From the NCBI GenBank assembly GCA_963775335.1, contig CAVZIJ010000003.1, positions 2,480,001 to 2,544,000 on the forward strand: DNA of 64,000 bases, in the 5' to 3' direction. The notes beneath the pieces are model-generated. The model worked only from the letters and a program-made list of their open reading frames with translations, was not told the DNA's origin and did no database searches. This document shows, piece after piece, positions 27,999 through 36,285 of this stretch (its first letter is position 1; the number at the start of each line of letters is the position of its first letter). The position numbers were made by a program, and so were the translations under genes. This stretch comes from CAVQCX01 sp963775335. GTDB lineage: Bacteria > Pseudomonadota > Gammaproteobacteria > Chromatiales > Chromatiaceae.

Positions 27999-28697
27999 AT
28001 GATCCATCTGCGTCCCGCCGCCGAGCGCGGCCACAGTGAGCACGGATGGCTCGACAGCTACCACAGCTTCTCGTTCGCCGACTACTACGACCCCCAGCAC
28101 ATGGGGGTTTCCAACCTGCGGGTCATCAACGACGACACCGTCGCACCCGGGCGGGGCTTCGCCACCCACGGTCACCGGGACATGGAGATCGTCAGCTACG
28201 TGCTCTCCGGCGCCCTGGAGCACAAGGACAGCCTCGGCAACGGCTCGGTCATCCGCCCGGGCGACGTACAGCGCATGAGCGCCGGGACCGGCGTGCGTCA
28301 CAGCGAGCTCAACCCGTCCGGGTCGGAGCCGGTGCACTTCCTGCAAATCTGGCTGCTTCCCAACCGTCAGGGCATTGCGCCCGGGTACGCCCAGAAACAG
28401 TTTCCCCCCGGCGACCGGCGCGAACGCCTGTGTCTGCTTGTCTCTCCCGACGGACGCGAGGGCTCCGTCGCCGCGCAGCAGGATGCGTTGCTGTACGGCT
28501 CGTTGCTCGGACCCGCGGGGAGCGTCGAGCACCGGAGCCCGCCCGGGCGACGCACGTACCTGCACCTGGCTCGGGGCGAAGCTGAGGTGAATGGGCACCG
28601 CCTCACCGGCGGCGACGGCGCCAGCATCGAGGGCGAAGCGAGCGTGCGCGTCACCGCCCTTGGCGAGGCCGAGGTGCTCTTGTTCGACCTGCCGTGA
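27999..28697 (+). CDS. pirin family protein (YhhW-like)
   Basis: A 232-residue bicupin. The start at 27999 gives MIHLRPAAERGHSEHGWLDS. The metal site reads HGHRDMEIVSYVLSGALEHKD with later RHSELNPS and HFLQIW. YhhW-type pirins show quercetin dioxygenase activity in vitro; the natural substrate is unknown. Confidence 0.92.
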   Translation: MIHLRPAAERGHSEHGWLDSYHSFSFADYYDPQHMGVSNLRVINDDTVAPGRGFATHGHRDMEIVSYVLSGALEHKDSLGNGSVIRPGDVQRMSAGTGVRHSELNPSGSEPVHFLQIWLLPNRQGIAPGYAQKQFPPGDRRERLCLLVSPDGREGSVAAQQDALLYGSLLGPAGSVEHRSPPGRRTYLHLARGEAEVNGHRLTGGDGASIEGEASVRVTALGEAEVLLFDLP

Positions 28698-28816
28698 GCC
28701 GGGGACCACCGATCCCCAGGGGTCTGGGGACCGGCGCCGTCTATAGTCTTTCGAAGAAAGGCGTCTCGCGTATCGGCGGGGCTTGAAGCTAGAAACGGCA
28801 GTTGCCCGCTTCTAGG

Positions 28817-28864
28817 TTGAAAGATCATTGTGCGTTAATATATTAGCGTTTACTGATATATTAG
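28817..28864 (+). promoter_or_regulatory. sigma70-like promoter with AT-rich dyads before the RND operon
   Basis: TTGAAA at 28817-28822, a 16-bp spacer, then TATATT at 28839-28844. A perfect palindrome TAATATATTA covers the -10, and a near copy CTGATATATTAG lies at 28853-28864, 18 bp (close to two helical turns) downstream of TTAATATATTAG. This looks like a repressor operator placed on the -10. The regulator is inferred, possibly the ArsR-rhodanese protein encoded at 34517. Confidence 0.6.
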
Positions 28865-28877
28865 GAATTTCCCCTCC

Positions 28878-29930
28878 ATGCATCCCAGACTCCTCTCCTC
28901 GGGCGCTGCCTTGGCGCTCGCGCTGGCAGCGATCGCCGTGCCAGCGCAGATGCCGCTGCAGACCGTGTCGGCCGAATATCGGGACGAGCCGCGGGAGCTG
29001 CGCCTCGACGGCACCGTGGAGGCGGTCAAACGCGCCACCGTGTCCGCCCAGACCAAGGGCCAGATCGTCGAGGTGCTGTTCGACGTGCACGACTATGTCG
29101 AGAAGGACGCGGTGATCGTGCGCCTGCGCGACACCGAGCAGCAGGCGGAGGTCTCCCGGGCCGAGGCCGCGCTCCAAGAGGCCCAGGCCCGGCTGCGGGA
29201 GGCCCGGGACAGCCAGAAAAGGATCAAGGAGCTGGCCGGCCGCCAGCTCGCCTCGCGCGCCGATCTGGACAAAGCGGTGGCCCAGCTGAGCTCCGCCCAG
29301 GCGCGCAGCGACGCCGCCGAGGCGGATCTGGCGAAGGCCCGGGAACAGCTCGAATACACACGAGTGCGCGCCCCCTACAGCGGCATCGTCACCGAGCGCA
29401 AGGCGGAGGTCGGGGAGTCCGTGCAGCCCGGCCAGCCGCTCATGACCGGGCTTTCCCTGGACGAGCTGCGGGTCAACGTCGCCGTGCCCCAGAGCTCGAT
29501 TCAGGCGGTGCGGGCCTCGGGAAAGGCCCGTGTGATCCTGCCGGGCGGCGGCTCGGTCGAGGCGACGAAGGTGACGGTCTTTCCGTATGCCGAGCCGGGC
29601 AGCAACAGCTTTAACGTCCGCTTGGAGCTGCCTCCGGGCACCGCGGGGCTGCTGCCGGGCATGTTCGTCAAGGCCGTGTTCCCCATCGGCACCGAGAAAC
29701 GCCTGCTGCTGCCGGCCGGGGCGGTGGTCTATCGCAGCGAGGTCACCGCCGTCTACGTGGTGCGCCCGGATGGAAGCATCGGCTTCCGGCACATCCGCGT
29801 CGGGCGCCAGACCCCCGACGGGATGATCAGTGTGCTCTCCGGGCTGGACCCGGGCGAGCGGGTCGCCCTGGACCCCATTGCCGCCGGAGTCGAGCTCAAA
29901 CGGCACCCGGTGCCGGCCGCGGGTCGCTGA
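28878..29930 (+). CDS. RND efflux periplasmic adaptor (membrane fusion protein)
   Basis: A 350-residue adaptor with a signal sequence (SSGAALALALAAIAVPAQ). Barrel-sandwich halves (GTVEAVKRATVSAQTKGQI and TRVRAPYSGIVTERKAEVGE) flank a coiled-coil hairpin (about 90-160). It links an inner-membrane RND pump to an outer-membrane channel. It ends one base before the permease start. No outer-membrane channel gene is next to it. Confidence 0.93.
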   Translation: MHPRLLSSGAALALALAAIAVPAQMPLQTVSAEYRDEPRELRLDGTVEAVKRATVSAQTKGQIVEVLFDVHDYVEKDAVIVRLRDTEQQAEVSRAEAALQEAQARLREARDSQKRIKELAGRQLASRADLDKAVAQLSSAQARSDAAEADLAKAREQLEYTRVRAPYSGIVTERKAEVGESVQPGQPLMTGLSLDELRVNVAVPQSSIQAVRASGKARVILPGGGSVEATKVTVFPYAEPGSNSFNVRLELPPGTAGLLPGMFVKAVFPIGTEKRLLLPAGAVVYRSEVTAVYVVRPDGSIGFRHIRVGRQTPDGMISVLSGLDPGERVALDPIAAGVELKRHPVPAAGR

Positions 29931-29931
29931 G

Positions 29932-32900
29932 ATGGGCATCGCCGGGCGGGTCGCCCAGAAATTCCTGCGCACCGAGATCACCCCCCTGCTCGCCCTGGTG
30001 GGTCTTCTGCTGGGGGTATTCGCGGTACTGGTGACGCCGCGCGAGGAAGAGCCTCAGATCAATGTCACCTTCGCCAATGTGTTCATCCCCTTCCCGGGCG
30101 CCTCGGCAACCGAGATCGAGCACCTGGTGGCCGCCCCGGCCGAGCAGGTGCTCTCGGAGATCGAGGGTATCAAGCACGTCTACTCCATCTCGCGCCCGGG
30201 CATGGCGGTGCTCACCGTGCAGTACAAGGTGGGGGAGGACCGCACCCGGGCGATCGTGCGTCTCTACAACAAGATCTTCTCCAACCAGGACTGGCTGCCG
30301 CGCAACCTGGGCGTCGGCCAACCGATCATCAAGCCCAAGGGGATCGACGACGTCCCGATCGTCACCGCGACCTTGTGGAGCAAGGATCCGAAGGTGGGCG
30401 CCTACCAGCTGGGCCAGGTGGCCCACGCCGTGGAGGCGGAGCTCAAGCGCGTACCGGGCACCCGCAACATCTACACCATCGGCAGTCCGGAACGGGTGGT
30501 GCACGTGCTGCTCGATCCCCAGGCCCTGGCAAGCTACGGGATCGGCCTGGACAGCCTGCGGGCCTCCCTGGCGGCGGGCAATGCGATCCGGGACGACCTC
30601 TCGCTCACCCGAGACAACCAGGAGGTGTTGGTACAGGCCGGGAGCTTTCTCACCAGTGCCGAGGAGGTCGGTGACCTGGTGGTCGGCACCCACGGCCTCA
30701 AGCCGGTTTTCCTGCGCGACGTGGCGCGGATCTCCCAGGGACCCGACACGCCGGAGTCCTACGTCTGGCTCGGCGCCGGTCCTTCGGGGCAAGCCAAGGG
30801 GCTGAGCGAGACAGGCGTGTTCCCCGCGGTCACGATCGCGGTCGCCAAGAAGCCGGGGACCAATGCCGTGGAGATCGCCGATCAGGTGATCCGCCGCTTC
30901 GAGACCCTCAAGGGCATCTTCATCCCCGACGGGATCCAGGTCACCGTCACCCGGGACTACGGCATCACCGCCGACCAGAAGGCCGAGAAGCTGATCCACA
31001 AGCTGGTGTTCGCCACGGCCTCGGTGGTGCTGCTGGTGCTCTTCGCCCTGGGCTGGCGCGAGGCGCTGGTGGTGGGCGCCGCGGTGGTGGTGACGCTGGC
31101 CATCACCCTGTTCGCCTCCTGGGCCTGGGGCTTCACCCTGAACCGGGTCTCGCTGTTCGCCCTGATCTTCTCCATCGGCATCCTGGTGGACGACGCCATC
31201 GTGGTGGTGGAGAACATCCATCGGCATCTCGCGCTCGGCGCCCAGCGCCTGCTGGAGGCCATCCCGCGAGCGGTCGACGAGGTGGGCGGACCCACCATCC
31301 TGGCCACCTTCACGGTGATCGCGGCCCTGCTGCCCATGGCCTTCGTGACCGGCCTCATGGGGCCTTACATGAGTCCGATCCCGATCAACGCCAGCCTGGG
31401 GATGCTGATCTCGCTCGCCGTGGCCTTCGTGCTCACCCCCTGGCTCACCAACCGCGCGCTCGCCAGCGTCGCCCACCGTCACTTCCAGGCGACCCAGGAG
31501 CCGCCGGCGCGCACGTGGATCGACCGCCTGGCCGACCGGATGCTCGGGCCGTTCCTCGGCGAGCACGGCGGGCGCAACCGCTGGCTCCTGCTGGGCGGGA
31601 TACTGCTGCTCATCACCCTGTCGATGGCTTTGGTCGCCGGCCGCGTGGTGATCCTCAAGATGCTGCCCTTCGACAACAAGTCCGAGCTCCAGGTGGTTCT
31701 GGACATGCCCGAAGGCACGAGCCTGGAGCGTACCGCCGCCGCCCTGGGAGAGATGGGTGAGTACCTGTCCGGCGTGCCCGAGGTCACCGATTACCAGGTC
31801 TATGCAGGCACCTCCGCGCCCATCAGCTTCAACGGTCTGGTGCGCCAGTACTATTTGCGCCGGGGTGACAACCTCGGCGATATCCAGGTGAACCTGGTGG
31901 ACAAGAACGAGCGCGAGCGCAAGAGCCACCAGATCGCTCTGGCGGTGCGCCCGCCCTTGGATGCGATCGCCACCCGCTACGGGGCGAGCGTCAAGATCGT
32001 GGAGGTGCCGCCGGGCCCACCGGTTCTTTCACCGCTGGTGGCGGAGATCTACGGGCTCGACTACGAGGGCCAGATAGAGGCTGCGCGCCGGGTACGCTCG
32101 GTGTTCGCCGCCACCCCCGACATTGTCGACGTGGACGACAGTGTGGAATATCCGTCCAAGAAGCTGATCCTGCGCGTGGACCGCCAGAAGGCAGCCCTGC
32201 TCGGGGTCTCCCAGAGCGACGTGGCGCGGGCGGTGGGCACCGTGCTGGCCGGCGAGGACGTGAGCTACCTGCACGGGGAGGACGTCAAGTACGCCGTGCC
32301 CATCCGGCTGGAGTACCGGGAGGCGGACAAGGCCGATCTGGACGCGCTCCTTGCCCTGCGCCTGCCCGGGCGTGAAGGTCGCTCAGTGCCTCTGTCCGAG
32401 ATCGTGCAGGTGGTCGATTCCACCCGCGAGCACTCGATCCAGCACAAGGACCTGCTGCCCGTGGTCTATGTGACCGGCGACATGGCGGGACGCACCGACA
32501 GCCCGCTCTATGGGATGTTCGCCATCTCGGCGGCGCTCGAGACGAAGGTGGGGCTCACCCAGTACTTCGTCCACCCCCCGGAGAGCCCCTACGACTACAG
32601 TCTGAAGTGGGACGGGGAGTGGCAGGTCACCTACGAGACCTTCCGGGACATGGCGATCGCCTACTCGGTAGGTCTGGTGCTGATCTATCTGCTGGTGGTC
32701 GCCCAGTTCCGCTCCTACCTGGTGCCCCTGGTGATCATGGCGCCGATCCCGCTCACCATCATCGGCATCCTGCCGGGCCACGCGTTGCTCGGCGCCCAGT
32801 TCACGGCCACCTCCATGATCGGGATGATCGCGCTCGCCGGCATCATCGTGCGCAACTCCATCCTGTTGGTGGACTTCGTCAACCAGCAGGTGCGCGAGGG

Positions 32901-33141
32901 GCTCCCCCTGGAGGAGGCAGTCCAGCGGGCCGCGGCGGTGCGCGCCAAGCCCATCGTGCTCACCGGCCTCGCCGCGATGGCCGGGGCCTTCTTCATCCTC
33001 GACGACCCGATATTCAGCGGGCTCGCCGTTTCGCTGATCTTCGGCATCCTGGTCTCCACCCTGCTCACCCTGGTGGTGATCCCGGTGGTCTATTACGCAG
33101 TGATGCGCAGCCGGCTGTACCGGATCACCGCCGAGGCCTGA
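29932..33141 (+). CDS. RND efflux permease
   Basis: A 1069-residue AcrB-type permease with two halves, each with a large periplasmic loop, and 12 predicted spans. Visible: VTPREEEPQINVTFANVFIP after the first span, and SIGILVDDAIVVVENIHRHL, the proton-relay Asp pair in TM4. The second half has LVPLVIMAPIPLTIIGILPG and GIIVRNSILLVDFVNQQV. The long frame continues upstream, but the ATG at 29932 directly after the adaptor stop is the natural start. Substrate unknown; no metal-specific motif recognised. Confidence 0.95.
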   Translation: MGIAGRVAQKFLRTEITPLLALVGLLLGVFAVLVTPREEEPQINVTFANVFIPFPGASATEIEHLVAAPAEQVLSEIEGIKHVYSISRPGMAVLTVQYKVGEDRTRAIVRLYNKIFSNQDWLPRNLGVGQPIIKPKGIDDVPIVTATLWSKDPKVGAYQLGQVAHAVEAELKRVPGTRNIYTIGSPERVVHVLLDPQALASYGIGLDSLRASLAAGNAIRDDLSLTRDNQEVLVQAGSFLTSAEEVGDLVVGTHGLKPVFLRDVARISQGPDTPESYVWLGAGPSGQAKGLSETGVFPAVTIAVAKKPGTNAVEIADQVIRRFETLKGIFIPDGIQVTVTRDYGITADQKAEKLIHKLVFATASVVLLVLFALGWREALVVGAAVVVTLAITLFASWAWGFTLNRVSLFALIFSIGILVDDAIVVVENIHRHLALGAQRLLEAIPRAVDEVGGPTILATFTVIAALLPMAFVTGLMGPYMSPIPINASLGMLISLAVAFVLTPWLTNRALASVAHRHFQATQEPPARTWIDRLADRMLGPFLGEHGGRNRWLLLGGILLLITLSMALVAGRVVILKMLPFDNKSELQVVLDMPEGTSLERTAAALGEMGEYLSGVPEVTDYQVYAGTSAPISFNGLVRQYYLRRGDNLGDIQVNLVDKNERERKSHQIALAVRPPLDAIATRYGASVKIVEVPPGPPVLSPLVAEIYGLDYEGQIEAARRVRSVFAATPDIVDVDDSVEYPSKKLILRVDRQKAALLGVSQSDVARAVGTVLAGEDVSYLHGEDVKYAVPIRLEYREADKADLDALLALRLPGREGRSVPLSEIVQVVDSTREHSIQHKDLLPVVYVTGDMAGRTDSPLYGMFAISAALETKVGLTQYFVHPPESPYDYSLKWDGEWQVTYETFRDMAIAYSVGLVLIYLLVVAQFRSYLVPLVIMAPIPLTIIGILPGHALLGAQFTATSMIGMIALAGIIVRNSILLVDFVNQQVREGLPLEEAVQRAAAVRAKPIVLTGLAAMAGAFFILDDPIFSGLAVSLIFGILVSTLLTLVVIPVVYYAVMRSRLYRITAEA

Positions 33142-33191
33142 TATCCCGCGCTGTACCGCCGAACAACGGCCTAGTTCCCGGGCCCTGCCGG

Positions 33192-34178
33192 ATGTCCGAC
33201 TCATCAGTCACACGGATACCGAAAATGGAACCATACGTCATGCGACCGGCCGAGTCCCTCAGGGCGCGACGCGCCCCGACCTGGGGTTGCCGGGCCCCAA
33301 CAGGGGGCGTTGCCGGGCACGCGGCAAGTCCTCTCAGGGGCTCGCTTCGCCAGTGGGCGGTGCTGGTTCTCGCGACCCTCGGCGTCGCGGGCGTGCCCGG
33401 CTTCGCAGCGACCGAAATGGGTCGCATCGGCCGCGTCTGCACCCTGATCTCGGAGAGCGCCGGGCGCCACGGGTTGCCCGAGAGCTATCTCGCACGTCTG
33501 ATCTGGAAGGAGAGCAGTTTCGACGCCAAGGCCGTCAGCCCCGCCGGCGCCGAAGGGATAGCCCAGTTCATGCCGTCAACGGCAAGCCGGCGCGGTCTCG
33601 ATGATCCGTTCGATCCCGAGCAGGCGATCTCGGCGGCGGCCGCCTATCTGGCCGATATGCGCAGGACCTATGGCAATCTCGGACTCGCGGCGATCGGCTA
33701 CAACGCAGGGGAGGACCGCTTGTCGCGCTGGCTGTCGCAGGGCGGCTTCCTGCCGCTGGAAACCGAGGATTATGTGTTGTCGGTCACAGGCAAGCCGGTC
33801 GAGCACTTCATCAAGCGCGGCAACGAGGTGGAGGACCGCCCGCTCGACGCGAGGCTCCCCTTCGAGAAGGCGTGCCGGCGCCTGCCGGTGATCGAATCGG
33901 CAACGGTCCCCATGTCGAGGCAACCCCGCCTGCCCTGGGCGGTGCAGGTCGCCGGCAGCCCCGAACGCTCCGCCGCCATCGCCCGGTGGCACCGGCTGCG
34001 CCGTCAGTTCTCCTCGGTGCTGGCCGGCCACACCCCGTTCATACAGCGCAAACGCTCGCCCCTCGGGCGAAGCGATATCTACGCCGTGCGCCTCGGCGCT
34101 CAGAGCCGCGCCGAGGCCGACCGACTCTGCGCCCGACTCACCCGAGCGGGCGGTTCCTGCCTGGTCATGAAGGACTGA
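33192..34178 (+). CDS. lytic transglycosylase with SLT and SPOR domains
   Basis: A 328-residue protein if started at 33192; ATGs at 33225 and 33240 are alternatives and no ribosome site decides. A hydrophobic segment (RQWAVLVLATLGVAGVPGFA) is the signal or anchor. The SLT domain has catalytic Glu in LIWKESSFDAKAVSP, then AEGIAQFMPSTA and AAIGYNAGEDRL. The C-terminal 75 residues (IYAVRLGAQSRAEADRLCAR) form a SPOR peptidoglycan-binding domain. It follows the RND genes after 50 bp, perhaps by chance. Confidence 0.85.
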   Translation: MSDSSVTRIPKMEPYVMRPAESLRARRAPTWGCRAPTGGVAGHAASPLRGSLRQWAVLVLATLGVAGVPGFAATEMGRIGRVCTLISESAGRHGLPESYLARLIWKESSFDAKAVSPAGAEGIAQFMPSTASRRGLDDPFDPEQAISAAAAYLADMRRTYGNLGLAAIGYNAGEDRLSRWLSQGGFLPLETEDYVLSVTGKPVEHFIKRGNEVEDRPLDARLPFEKACRRLPVIESATVPMSRQPRLPWAVQVAGSPERSAAIARWHRLRRQFSSVLAGHTPFIQRKRSPLGRSDIYAVRLGAQSRAEADRLCARLTRAGGSCLVMKD

Positions 34179-34480
34179 GGCCCGGTACTGCGCACAATGC
34201 ATTGCGCAGCGCGAGACGTTCAGGCGGGCGGGCCTGATTGACCAATCCCTGCTTGCCAGAGGGGGGCCTTCCCCCCTGTTGGCACCACATCACCGACCAG
34301 GCTTGCGGCGGCGCAACCGCCTCGAGAAAGGGGCCCAGCGAGGATCACGCATTGCAACTGCCTGCGACCCTCAGCCGCTGATGGCCTCGGCGACCGACCG
34401 GACATCCGCTGCTCCCACGGGACGAGATATCCGAGATCGGCCGTCAACAGACAATTCGCACGCCATGGCGGCCAGTATGG
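34179..34480. other. intergenic stretch with one hairpin
   Basis: About 300 bp without a supported gene. It contains the hairpin at 34255 and the upstream part of the next promoter. Confidence 0.5.
34255..34283 (+). terminator. strong hairpin after the transglycosylase gene
   Basis: GGGGGG/CCCCCC core with CCTT loop, extended outward by GCCA/TGGC. No U-run follows. Confidence 0.4.
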
Positions 34481-34508
34481 TTGACGTTATTCGCATATTC
34501 GTTAGAAT
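34481..34508 (+). promoter_or_regulatory. promoter of the sulfur-stress operon
   Basis: TTGACG (34481-34486), 16-bp spacer, TAGAAT (34503-34508). The predicted start site falls within a few bases of the ATG at 34517, so the message would be nearly leaderless. ATTCG is repeated in the spacer, and ATTC-GTTA-GAAT is a dyad over the -10. TTAG-AATTTCC recurs, with one extra base, at the RND promoter (28861 on). Confidence 0.55.
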
Positions 34509-34516
34509 TTCCGCTT

Positions 34517-35179
34517 ATGACCCGTCCGCTGAAAGACCTCCTTTACGAGCAAGTCGCCCGTGTCGGCAAGGCATTGTCCAGCCCGAAGCGCCTCGAGCTC
34601 CTCGAGCTGCTGGCCCAGGGCGAGAAGACCGTCGAAGTCCTCGCGAAGGAAGCGGACATCGACGTCAAGCTCGCCAGCGCGCATCTTCGTGCACTGAAGG
34701 AATCACGCATCGTCGAGGCGAGGCGCAATGGCCGCTTCATTGCCTATCATTTGGCCGGTGACGACGTCGCAGAGCTCTGGGCCAAGCTGCACACAGTGGC
34801 AACCGAGCATCTGGTCGAGCTGCAGGTGGCACTCGACCGGATCGTTTCGGGTCCCGAGCGCCTCACCGGGGAGACCCGGCGAACCCTGCTCGCCAAAGCG
34901 AGCACGGGTAACATCCTGGTACTCGATGTCAGGCCCGAGTCCGAATATCAGTCCTCCCATTTGCCTCATGCGCGCTCCATTCCTTTGTCGGAGCTCAAGC
35001 GCCGCCTGACGGAGCTACCGCAGGGCAAGGAGATCGTCGCCTACTGCCGGGGCCCGTTCTGCCTGATGTCCGCCGAAGCGGTCGCGCTGCTCAAGCGACG
35101 CGGTTTCAAGGCCCGAAAGATCGGGGACGGCGTGGCCGAATGGTCGGCCGCCGGCCTGCCTCTGGAGACCGGCCCCTGA
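34517..35179 (+). CDS. ArsR-family regulator fused to a rhodanese domain
   Basis: A 220-residue fusion. Residues 1-100 are an ArsR winged helix (SSPKRLELLELLAQGEKTVE, LASAHLRALKESRIVEARR). Residues 120-215 are a rhodanese domain whose active loop reads YCRGPFCLMS, with a catalytic-position Cys followed by a second Cys. Such regulators are associated with sulfide or persulfide sensing or sulfur transfer. It leads an operon with a DsrE-type gene, a persulfide-dioxygenase-like gene and an MFS gene, so it probably controls them; direct sensing of persulfide is inferred. Confidence 0.9.
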   Translation: MTRPLKDLLYEQVARVGKALSSPKRLELLELLAQGEKTVEVLAKEADIDVKLASAHLRALKESRIVEARRNGRFIAYHLAGDDVAELWAKLHTVATEHLVELQVALDRIVSGPERLTGETRRTLLAKASTGNILVLDVRPESEYQSSHLPHARSIPLSELKRRLTELPQGKEIVAYCRGPFCLMSAEAVALLKRRGFKARKIGDGVAEWSAAGLPLETGP

Positions 35180-35191
35180 TTCAGGATCGCC

Positions 35192-35540
35192 ATGAGCACG
35201 CTCTTCATCCTAACCGACCCGCCCTACGGCTCCGAGCGCAGCTACAACGGTCTGCGCCTCGCCAGGGCGCTGTCCAGGCAGCCCGGGCGGGGTGTGAGGC
35301 TGTTCCTGACGGGCGATGCCGTGGCCTGCGCCAAGGCCGGACAGAAGGCTCCCGAGGGCTATTACAACGCCGGCGCTATGGTCCAGATGGTGGCTTCCGC
35401 CGCGGACGTCGGTCTTTTGCGGCATCTACATGGCGGCGTGCAGCATAGCTGACGAGGAGATCGTCGCCGGAGCAGCCCGCACGACATTGAACGACCTCGC
35501 CGTCTGGACGGCCGAGGCCGATAAGGTATTGGTGTTTTGA
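35192..35540 (+). pseudogene. DsrE-family protein, frameshifted
   Basis: The first 74 codons read as a DsrE-family protein (MSTLFILTDPPYGSERSYNG, GVRLFLTGDAVACAKAGQ). The frame then derails into a short tail ending at 35452. Reading on by one base from the TTTT run at 35415-35418 restores the family C terminus (CGIYMAACSIADEE ... WTAEADKVLVF) to a stop at 35540, giving about 115 residues. Either a one-base insertion or sequencing error in the T-run, or a +1 shift: CTT T is the same slip codon context as in prfB. DsrE proteins carry sulfur on a conserved Cys, present only in the restored part. Confidence 0.8.
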
Positions 35541-35552
35541 GAGGAGGCGAAG

Positions 35553-36284
35553 ATGTTCTTCCGGCAATTGGCAACCAGGGAGGCGACCCTGTCCTATCTC
35601 TTCGGCTGCGGCAGCTGTCATGTGGCCGTGGCCGTCGACCCGGTGCTCGGCGACGAAGACTGGTTCCTGTCCGAGGCCGGCAAGCAGGACGTTAAGATCA
35701 CCCATGTGATCGACACCCACGTCCATGCCGACCATTACTCCGGTGGCCGGGCTCTGGCCGAGAAGACCGGCGCCCTTTACTGCCTGCACGAAAGCAATAC
35801 CGGGCGCGTGAAATTTCCCATTGAGGCCCTGCGCGACGGTGAGCTCATCGTCGTCGGCAATGTCGTGGTTGAGGTGGTCCATACGCCGGGCCATACCCCG
35901 GACAGCATCTGCCTGCTGGTGACCGACAAGCGACGCGGCGAGGCCCCCTGGTTCATCCTGACCGGCGATACCCTGTTCGTCGGCGCCATCGGCCGTCCGG
36001 ACCTGGCCGGCCGGGAGCACGAGATGGCCGGCACGCTCTACGACAGCCTGCACGAGCGCATCCTGGCGCTGCCCGGCGAGGTGGAGCTCTTTCCCGGGCA
36101 CACCTCCGGGAGCATCTGCGGGGCCGGGATCTCCGGCAAGCCGGGCTCGACGCTGGCCTTCGAGAAACGCTGCAACCCGCTGCTCAGCATGGAGCGCGAG
36201 GCCTTCGTCGAGGCCCTGACCAAGGAGATCCCGCCGCGCCCCGCCGAGATGGACCGCTGGGTCGCGGCCAACTTGGGCGGCTGA
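35553..36284 (+). CDS. ETHE1-like metallo-beta-lactamase fold (persulfide dioxygenase-type) protein
   Basis: A 243-residue MBL-fold hydrolase or dioxygenase. Metal motif THVHADH (His56, His58, Asp60, His61), HTPGHTPDS (His114), LTGDTLFVG (Asp139) and FPGHTSGS. A GAGGAGG site precedes the ATG. In ETHE1-type enzymes a mononuclear iron oxidises glutathione persulfide to sulfite. The operon with ArsR-rhodanese and DsrE supports a persulfide role, but a thiolesterase-like activity cannot be excluded by eye. Confidence 0.88.
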   Translation: MFFRQLATREATLSYLFGCGSCHVAVAVDPVLGDEDWFLSEAGKQDVKITHVIDTHVHADHYSGGRALAEKTGALYCLHESNTGRVKFPIEALRDGELIVVGNVVVEVVHTPGHTPDSICLLVTDKRRGEAPWFILTGDTLFVGAIGRPDLAGREHEMAGTLYDSLHERILALPGEVELFPGHTSGSICGAGISGKPGSTLAFEKRCNPLLSMEREAFVEALTKEIPPRPAEMDRWVAANLGG

Positions 36285-36285
36285 G

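Noticed and set aside
29896..31929. 677-codon leftward frame opposite the RND permease
   Set aside because: Antisense shadow of a GC-rich gene, His/Gly/Asp-rich, no family text.
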